A stretch of 64,000 nucleotides of DNA from Rostrohypoxylon terebratum. Lineage: Eukaryota > Ascomycota > Sordariomycetes > Xylariales > Hypoxylaceae. The notes below the pieces were generated by a model. The model searched no databases and had not been told where the DNA came from. It saw nothing but the letters and a program-made list of their open reading frames with translations. Positions within the stretch are counted from its first letter, which is position 1. The number at the start of each line of letters is the position of its first letter. The stretch lies in NCBI GenBank assembly GCA_022497145.1, contig MU385932.1, forward strand, positions 94,034 through 158,033, in the 5' to 3' direction. Shown here in pieces: positions 57,026 to 64,000 of the stretch. The position numbers and the translations under genes are program-made.

Positions 57026-58909
57026 TCAAATTTGCCTTTGCTTAGGCCTCAGCCTGAATGGCACCTTACTCACAGGAGGGAGGGCACCTGCAGGGAACCA
57101 TCTCAGGTCCGACTCGACTTTGGGCGAGTCGGGTGCCAGTAATTCGATGTCGTACTGGGTGAACAGCACGGCGAACGTCCCAATCATTTCCCCCTTTGCC
57201 AGGTGCCGTCCAGGACACATGCGCTGCCCACCTCCGTAGGGGATCCAGGAGCCGGCGAGCCCATCTAGCGAGAATTCGTATTCGTTAGATGACGCAGGAG
57301 CCGTCATGGTGGATGGGTTGGTCTTGTGCTCCTGCTCCTGCTTCTGCTGATGACCACTCCCCGTAGAAGATCCTTTGGGCACGAGGAATCTCTCGGCGTA
57401 GAACTCGTCTAGTGGCTCTCTTTCAGATGCTGGTCGTCCTACACGCGCCCACACCTCCTGGTTGAAGGCGGCGGGCCGACTGAAAATCACCAGGGGCTCG
57501 CCCTCTTGGATCTGGTACCCGTCCAGGTTGAAGGATTCAGTTTCGCTCACCCGCGTCATGCCGATGGCAATGCGAAGACGGAGCACCTCGGCATAGACGG
57601 ACTGCAGTAGTGGCTGGGAGGTGAGCTTCGTAATATCGAGCTTCTCAGACCCGGTACACGAGGTCACCTCGGCCAGCATCCGTTTCTGCAAGTCCTGGTC
57701 CCGAAGAGCTTCGTAGATGAGCCAGAAAATAGAAGGAACAGCATTCCCGTTCGACCTGATGGTTCGATTAGCACACATAACCGAGATAAGGGCTCTGATT
57801 AGGAGGCAAGGAGGTGGCTTTCGTACGCCATCATGAGTCCAACGTCCTCCGATGCTCGAGCATCCGCATTTATAGGTTCCATTTTGAGGAGATAGTTCTG
57901 TCTCGCCCGAATCAGTTTAGAGCCAAAATACGGTTCCCACTCTGGGTCCTCGTTGCTAGTCTTCGAACAATCGGAATGGGCATGGGCATAGGCATGCCAT
58001 TTCTTGATAGCGTCGTGCAGCCGGTCTCGGGCCTTGTACGGTCCAGGCATAAGCCAACGGGGAAATCCCCGCAACAATCGAGGGACAGAGCCATCGAATT
58101 CCCAAAAGTCATCGATGAGGGTGGGACTCATTTCGAATATCTTGGACCCCATTACGGTTTCGACGGCGGACCTCATCGCATGTGTCTGGAGGAAGTGGTA
58201 CAGGTCGGGATACTCGATCCAGTCGCTGGAACCGGTAGAAAACAAGGAGGATAGATTGCGCTGTAGAGTGTCCAAATATCGGTTCCCTAGATGAGTGAGG
58301 TGCTGGCCCGAAAGGAATTCCTGGACGGTATGGGCCTGATGGAAGTGGATTCTGTTGTGATGCTCGATATTGCTTCCCTTTCGAGGCACCGATGCTATCC
58401 CCGAGTTATCTGCAGCGTAAAATGAGATTGAGCTGGCAGGGGAGTTGAGGAGATATTTTAGAGATAGCAGGACTGCAGGTTTGCTCGTCAACTGCTTCGA
58501 GGACTTGAAAACCGTCTGGATGTACGATGGGTTGGCGATTATGGTGAACCCGAGCCAACCAGCTCGGACACGCAGTGGTCTTTGCCAGCCATAATTCTCC
58601 CTTGATTTTCTAGTTAGAGTGACAAGACTATGATGTTTTTAAGATATAACTTTACAATGTGTTCGTTATAAACTGGACGGGACTCCGAATCAGAGGGCCG
58701 GCATGGTAAAGAAACGGTATCATATAGGGCACAGTGGGGATTTGCCTTTGGCCATTATTCTGGTTCGTAGTGGTTTTGAAAGACATAGTAGATACTGTCA
58801 AGACTACTGCAGGTAGCAACACAAATAGTGACGCCACCAAGGCCAATGCCTTGAAGGCAGAATGCCATTGCGTTAGAATCGATTCAAGTTCCATGACTTT
58901 CGTGAGCAT
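57026..58909 (-). CDS. Cytochrome P450 (3), CYP7/8-like paralogue
   Basis: Exons 58909-58656, 58600-57827 and 57755-57026; 585 residues, both introns phase 2. An N-terminal anchor at about residues 18-40 is followed by 'IPTVPYMIPFLYHAGPL'. Its body aligns by eye with P450-1: 'FYAADNSG', 'GSNIEHHNRIHFHQAH', 'DDFWEFDGSVPRLLRGFPRWLMPGPYKARDRL', and the I-helix 'LMMASNGNAVPSIFW'. The K-helix is 'AEVLRLRI' (E-x-x-R). The heme loop 'WIPYGGGQRMCPGRHLAK' has Cys at about 523 and Arg at 521, both intact. The intron within the I-helix is at the same codon and phase as in P450-1, so the two are paralogues from an old duplication. P450-1 has one more intron, in the heme loop. A Gln/Glu-rich insert lies before the heme loop. 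Substrate unknown. Confidence 0.9.
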
Positions 58910-59612
58910 TGCCTAATGGTCGCGTATCACTATATTCGTTATATTTCCGAGATTTGAAGCTCAGGTAGATATCACTATCTTACTCAACAGAAGATTTATA
59001 ACATGTATTTGTGCGACTCAAACATAGCAACTGGTAAATGGATTGATTCATGTACCTTGCCATATAGAATCTGGAGCAGAATACCCAACGGTCTAGGTCC
59101 ATATATAGGGGCTTGTACCCAGCTAATCTATGGATTCAATGTTGGTCGGTTGTATTTGGGTTGGCTCCGCCTAGATGGTAACATGGGGGCCGGCAACCTT
59201 TTGGCATTGGTTCGCTCGACGGGCTTCCTTCAATTTCAATACATTGATAAATGCGATCCAATCAGCATTACGAGATGTGAGCTGACCACCCTACTCAACC
59301 CGGTATTTAGTACCTAGTAGCTACAAGTGCTTAGGTATACAAAGTACCCTTACTTACAAGTAGGTATTTGGGACATGGAGACTTGTACTGTTGGACAGCG
59401 CCGAGGCAGAGTGCGAAAGACACATATCCTATTACAACTCCATGTGCGGCGCATGCGTTTAGCGACCATTGAGAGTCAAGAAACGTCACCCGCCCAGGTA
59501 GTCGTGCAATCCACGCACTCATATATTAACAACACCGAGAAAGCACGGTGAGACCATCGAATTGTGTTTTTCATTATCAGAATACAAGCCACTGTCTACG
59601 GCGCTACACACT

Positions 59613-59957
59613 ATGTCTTCATCACCGATGCTTGACGATCCACTCCCCACATTACCCTTTGGACGATCAGGGGCAGTCGTCGTCCTCTCGATCTTCAGCA
59701 TCTTGTCCGTCTTTTTGCTTTTGAAGATAGCGAAAACGATACAAACATGGATTAAGGCATTCGGGACGTCTTACAAGGTTTCGCATGCATCAATATCTCG
59801 TACGTAAGATTATATCTTGCCCGTAACCTTAGCTAAGTCCCTGCACAGAATATCCCTATCGCCACTAAGCCATACTCGAACCTTACAGAGAACCATCGTG
59901 GTGGTTCCGTTCAACGATTTCTTTGGGAGTTAGGAGAACTTTTGATTGCTTGAATAA
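59613..59957 (+). CDS. Possible small membrane protein, two exons
   Basis: ATG at 59613 opens about 65 codons with one strong hydrophobic segment ('VVVLSIFSILSVFLLLKIA') preceded by a polar, Pro-rich start. An intron with donor at 59778 (AAG|GTTTCG) or 59813 (AC|GTAAGA) and acceptor CACAG at 59849 leads to a second short open exon in either of two phases. The frame and end are therefore uncertain. No family was recognised. It could be a decayed membrane-protein start, for example a P450 N-terminus, or a chance frame. Confidence 0.2.
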
Positions 59958-61132
59958 GTAAGGAAACAAAATGTCGAACTTGACCGTTATGATAGGAAGT
60001 CGGCTGGGATAAGGGGGCTCATGTAGAGGCTCCAAAGCTTCAACGCCCGTGTATTCAAATAGGCCTGGTGGCAATAGGTTCATAGGCTCTTTGTGAAATA
60101 TGTATAGATAGTCTTTCATAGCGTTTGTGTTTTTTCATCGTGGGAGAATGACCATGTCCTCTTCGTCTTTCAGGGAAATACGTACCATGGGAGGCACGTA
60201 TGTTAACAAGTAGAATCGTTCTATATCAAATATATCTCGTGGGAACAAATCCCCCGATGATCAATTAAATCGCTACGGTCCAGGTGTGAGATAATATATA
60301 ATGCAAAATCGAGAAGAACTAAATTGTTGGTTGTTGGTTGTTGGGAAATTTTTGCATAGGTAACCTAGGTAATGGCTCCATAGTCAGAAGTTGGACCCAG
60401 CATCATGGGCACATGTCAGAGGTGGAGATCGGATAACTTCAGGGATGGCCTTCCGCCCTTAGGAGAAGATAAAGAAGGGCGTTAGTATAGGTATATCCCG
60501 CATATCCCGCTAGGACTTAATTCAAATTCCTTGCATAACAACGTAGTTGTTCCTTAGGCTCATATGCACGCCTCGTGACATTGTATTGGTTGTCCCCAGA
60601 CCAGTTCCAGACATCACTTTCCTTCCTACCCGACCTTACCTAGGTTTGCTGCGTAACCATACATACCTTTTCTTCACCAGGAACAGTTTATACCCAGAAA
60701 CCTACTTTTACTTCTCTGTGGCACGCAAGGTATTATTTAATTCTATTTATAAGGATGCGTATTAATACCCATAGTAGTGACTAGATAATGCTTAAGCGTG
60801 GCATTCTTCTAAGCTTCATAGTAGAATATAGCTATCCTAGATTGACAATATCAAGGCTAGGTTTTTATTTTAAAAGGTGATCCAAGCCCTTTGATTCTTT
60901 TTGCTGTATTTTTGGATGCCGCCAATAGGATGTAATATATTATCAGGTACCACTCTTGGTCACTACACCTAAGTTATACCGAAGATAAGTTCCTTTAGCA
61001 TCGAAACAAATCTTGTATCACTTTTTCAAGAAATTAGTGATAATAAAATCTCATCCCAAGGATTTCATAAGAAGAATTGGGATAGGAATAAATTTCTCAA
61101 CAAGGACCTATCCAGGACATGGGGTTTGGGCC

Positions 61133-61257
61133 AGGGTTAGGGTTAAGACTGACGCTAACCCTGAGCCAGTTTTAACCCTAACCTTGACAGCCCTTGAGCA
61201 ACTTCAACCCTAGCCCTAAGTAAGCTTAACCCCAGCCCCAGTATTAACCCTAACCCT
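61133..61257. repeat. Interstitial telomere-like repeats forming inverted arms
   Basis: AGGGTTAGGGTTAA at 61133-61146 is matched by its exact reverse complement at 61244-61257 and by a 12-nt match at 61172-61183. Degenerate CCCTAA/CCCTAG pieces lie between. The TTAGGG unit is the usual telomere repeat of filamentous ascomycetes. Confidence 0.85.
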
Positions 61258-61555
61258 TGACATATAGTCAAAGTAGATGAAATGTATTTCTATTTACATA
61301 AACAACTGAAAATCCAAATAATTGAACTAATTTGATCGCAGGAACCTCTTTGCCAATGCCCAATTAATTTATGTCTCTATTGTTAAACATACCATGAAGA
61401 TCCAATTGGAAACCAGAGAGCTGGGATCGGCCTGCGGAGGAGTTGCTTGACAGAGGATCCCTAGATAACCAAACATAAAGGGGCTCCGGTATAAAATACC
61501 GCGTCTCATAGCGGAAGCTACCTAGTAGCTTAACCTAGAACCCTTTGCACAGTAT

Positions 61556-61584
61556 CCCTAACCCTAACCCCAACCCTAACCCTA
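61556..61584 (-). repeat. Interstitial telomere-like repeat (CCCTAA)n
   Basis: About five CCCTAA units with one CCCCAA variant, directly followed by a short TATA run. It lies 300 bp from the inverted telomere-like arms. Confidence 0.85.
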
Positions 61585-61827
61585 TATATATACCTATATA
61601 GATAGATAGTCTTTTCCTAAGCATCGAGCTGGAGCTCAAGAAGATTCTTCATAACCAATTTACAAAAAATGGTGTTCGTGGACCCGTTCTTCCATCCGAT
61701 GGTCCTTGCGTGAATATTTATTCGTATTTTGTAGCTATAAGGAATTCTCAGCTCGGAAATATTCGTGCGAAAATTGCGGCGACACCGAACATCAAGGTTC
61801 TGTCGAAAACGTATAAATACCTAGCGT

Positions 61828-61911
61828 CTACTCGTGCTTCTTCGTGGTGCGCCGTCTCTTCTTGTTAGCAGCAGCCATCATACCGACAACGGAGGCAGAC
61901 TGCGACTCCAT
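61828..61911 (-). CDS. 27-codon frame with strongly basic end
   Basis: ATG to TAG on the minus strand; the C-terminal half is 'NKKRRRTTKKHE', with no synonymous repeat structure. It is too short to judge. It could be the last exon of a decayed gene, or chance. Confidence 0.15.
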   Translation of the reverse strand: MESQSASVVGMMAAANKKRRRTTKKHE

Positions 61912-64000
61912 AAATGCAGAAAGAATAATAAGTTCATGACATAGAGAAGATCTTGATATCTAAACCTAAGCGGCGCTTCGACTAAGGGTAACGACTCATA
62001 GATAATGGAAACGAGTGCGCAGCAGCTAAGTCATGCGCATTATGAGGTCAACACGAGACCTCGACCTCGGGATACAGTAACAGAGCTACTACTCTGAAAT
62101 ATGTCACCTATCATGTCGCGGTTTTAAAAAGCTAGCCCTGGGGCTTCCCGAATTATGAAGACTGGGACAGAGAAGTATCGCGCCATTGGCTTTTCATTTT
62201 CTTTTTTGAACTACTAATCTGACTATGGGAATTAGAAAGAGGGTTTGTGTCGTGTACTATTGACTTATCCTAGTAATTTCTAGTTAGATATGACCAATCA
62301 AATCCTTGTTTCCCGCTCGGGCGAACTTCTATGGAGCTAACTCTTCGAGAGCAGAAACAACTGACGGAATAATGATTCCAAGCAAATCGTGAGGGCATGG
62401 ACAGATTTTTAATTACTCTAAATATACGAGTGGTTACTCCTGATATTGATATAACAGCGCGAAAATCTTATGAAACGACGGTTTTATAACCGCTGCCAAA
62501 CCCTTGGAAGCGCGACCCTCGTGGACCGGACCGGCGTCCACGAAGCCAGTATGCTCCGAGGTCCGGGTTTTGGTCCTCCCGAACGTCTCAAGCCGGAATC
62601 TTTCTAACTAAGGATAGGTATAAATATTCCGCGTCCCACTTGCCTCAATCTTAAAAAAATATTATCCCTCGTGGAGTTTCCCTTCTCTTCTGTAGGGCTT
62701 GATAGTATAAGAGAACCATTGAGTAGAGAATCATGTTAGATAGCGTAGAGGGCGAAGGAAGGTCATCCATCATCCTGCTGGCCACTTGTTCACAGCGCCT
62801 AATTTTCTACTGCGCAAGAAATAACTCGAGACTTACCACAACCCCCCCACACATATTTTTTTTATGAATGTAGTACTGACGAGTATAAATCGTATGTCAG
62901 CATTGAATAAACCCTGGATATATAATAAAGTTGCCTTGATATGAACAGATACCAAATCCTCTATTACTGTTTTTGTTCCGCGGAAATGCTTCTAATTACC
63001 ATTTCTTATTTCTCATTAGTGCACTATCGCTGTGGTAATCTCACCAATTTTAGGTCGCTCTTTGTGTTTGCACGCTGCATTTCAATTGGATACAGGGTGC
63101 TATAAGCTTGCATGTGCCGTCATCATAGCTTGCAACAGCGCTAACTAGACTGCCAAAACGCCTATCCGCGATGTTATTGGATTAGGGCTAGCTGAAGTGG
63201 AGTGAGAGTAGGTATATAGGGGCTGCATACTTGCCATCCATCAACATAGACTTACATGTCTCGAGACATGAAATGTTCATTTTTTTCTGACTTTGCCAAT
63301 AGCAGCCATGGCAGAAAACTGTCGGACTTGCCACACCATGTTTATCACTTAGCCCCTAACTATTAAGTTGCCATTTTTTCTTTTCGATTTTTGAGTCTTT
63401 GCTTTCCTATACAACTTCCGCTTTCCTCACGTAGATCCCATGTACCCAGGGTCCGAATCACACTAATTATGAGAAGTGAGCTGCTGTCTTAGATAAGACT
63501 TACCATATTTCCTCTGTCACAACGTGAGCCATCATTTTATTTGTGGTTGCCCGGTTCAAACTTATTTTCCTTACCTGATACGTATGATGAGGTGCTCGGT
63601 GGCGTACCTGGTGGACGCCTATGACAGTATGGCGTTTACCCCAGATCTCACTTCCGGGTTATACAGTGGCCAATAAAACCTCCCCTAACAACTAATGTCT
63701 GACCTGACAGTACCTACTAGCTTCATCAAAAGGGACTTCAACTTTACATCGTTGCAAAAAACCTTAAGACAATCTGAATTGCCAATGAGAGTAGATAAGT
63801 TAGTTATAACCCGTTTAAAAGCCCTTGAACTGAGTATAACCTCCTGTGTTCACCTACATATCGGGGAAATTGTGAAATTTCAACGGCCCTAGTTACCGAG
63901 CTACGAGGTAAGCTAACATACCAGTATGCGCACATACCAGGTGCGGTCCACTTACCATTTTTGACAAATCCTTAATATCACCACCACCTTCAAAATTTAA

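Larger units (their letters stand above)
58910..64000. other. Gene-poor right arm with telomere-like blocks
   Basis: Five kilobases with no supportable full gene. Content includes a possible small two-exon gene (59613-59957), TACC/GGTA-type motifs, AT-rich stretches, telomere-like blocks at 61133-61257 and 61556-61584, and a 27-codon frame at 61828-61911 (minus). This could be a decayed, possibly subtelomeric region. Confidence 0.5.

Noticed and set aside
43103..58909. Idea that the PDR/P450 genes and the RiPP-like locus form one cluster
   Set aside because: More than 30 kb of conserved housekeeping genes (TTI2, FIG4, EMC4, AP-1 beta, UMP1, chitin synthase) lie between them, so common ancestry or co-regulation is not supported by position.
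59883..60119. 78-codon minus-strand frame near 60 kb
   Set aside because: Polar and Pro-rich with no family match; it overlaps the possible second exon of the small plus-strand frame. Neither is well supported.
63540..63570. GGTTCAAA motif resembling a tRNA T-arm
   Set aside because: No acceptor stem or anticodon arm could be paired around it.

Overview
This window is nuclear DNA from a filamentous ascomycete (Pezizomycotina). The evidence is many short GT-AG introns of about 45-80 bp, two UstYa-type (DUF3328) proteins, two fungal 'rhodopsin-like' seven-helix proteins, a PDR-type ABC transporter with 11 exons, and a division-1 (class I/II type) chitin synthase. Recurrent TAGGTACCTA/CCTAGGTA motifs between genes resemble those of Sordariomycetes, but the class is only a guess. 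All exon joins below were read by eye from splice signals, reading phase and family motifs.

Left part (1-10.6 kb), accessory: the 3' part of a DUF6590 gene that runs off the left edge; a membrane-anchored type-B carboxylesterase; a fungal rhodopsin-like protein; then a compact candidate RiPP locus. This locus has two UstYa-family proteins (7292-8125 and 9747-10592, both +) flanking a small secreted precursor on the minus strand (8611-9015). The precursor carries five 11-residue units, each ending in Asp-Gly-Phe, spaced by Lys/Arg processing sites at a strict 42-nt period. It is the most interesting system in the window: a dikaritin-like cyclic-peptide locus whose Phe-terminated, acidic core I do not recognise.

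Middle part (10.8-39.3 kb), housekeeping: TTI2-like, FIG4 phosphoinositide phosphatase, a possible two-exon unknown gene (18893-19536), EMC4, AP-1 beta-adaptin, a Ser/Thr/Pro-rich secreted wall-type protein, a CaaX-ended membrane-anchored ubiquitin-fold protein, the proteasome assembly factor UMP1, a soluble twin-cassette ABC ATPase (YDR061W/ModF-like), and a chitin synthase whose N-terminal frame holds an in-frame TAG.

Right part (43-59 kb), accessory again: a full PDR transporter, three cytochrome P450s (two of them diverged paralogues of a CYP7/8-like type) and a second rhodopsin-like protein. This looks like a tailoring-plus-export set with no backbone enzyme in view. From about 59 kb to the right edge the DNA is nearly gene-free, AT-rich in places, and contains degenerate internal telomere-like (TTAGGG/CCCTAA) blocks at 61.1-61.3 and 61.55 kb, which suggests subtelomeric or rearranged DNA. 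Other gene-free stretches are 16-18.9, 26.1-30.3 and 39.3-43.1 kb. I saw no rRNA, convincing tRNA, CRISPR or intact transposon.
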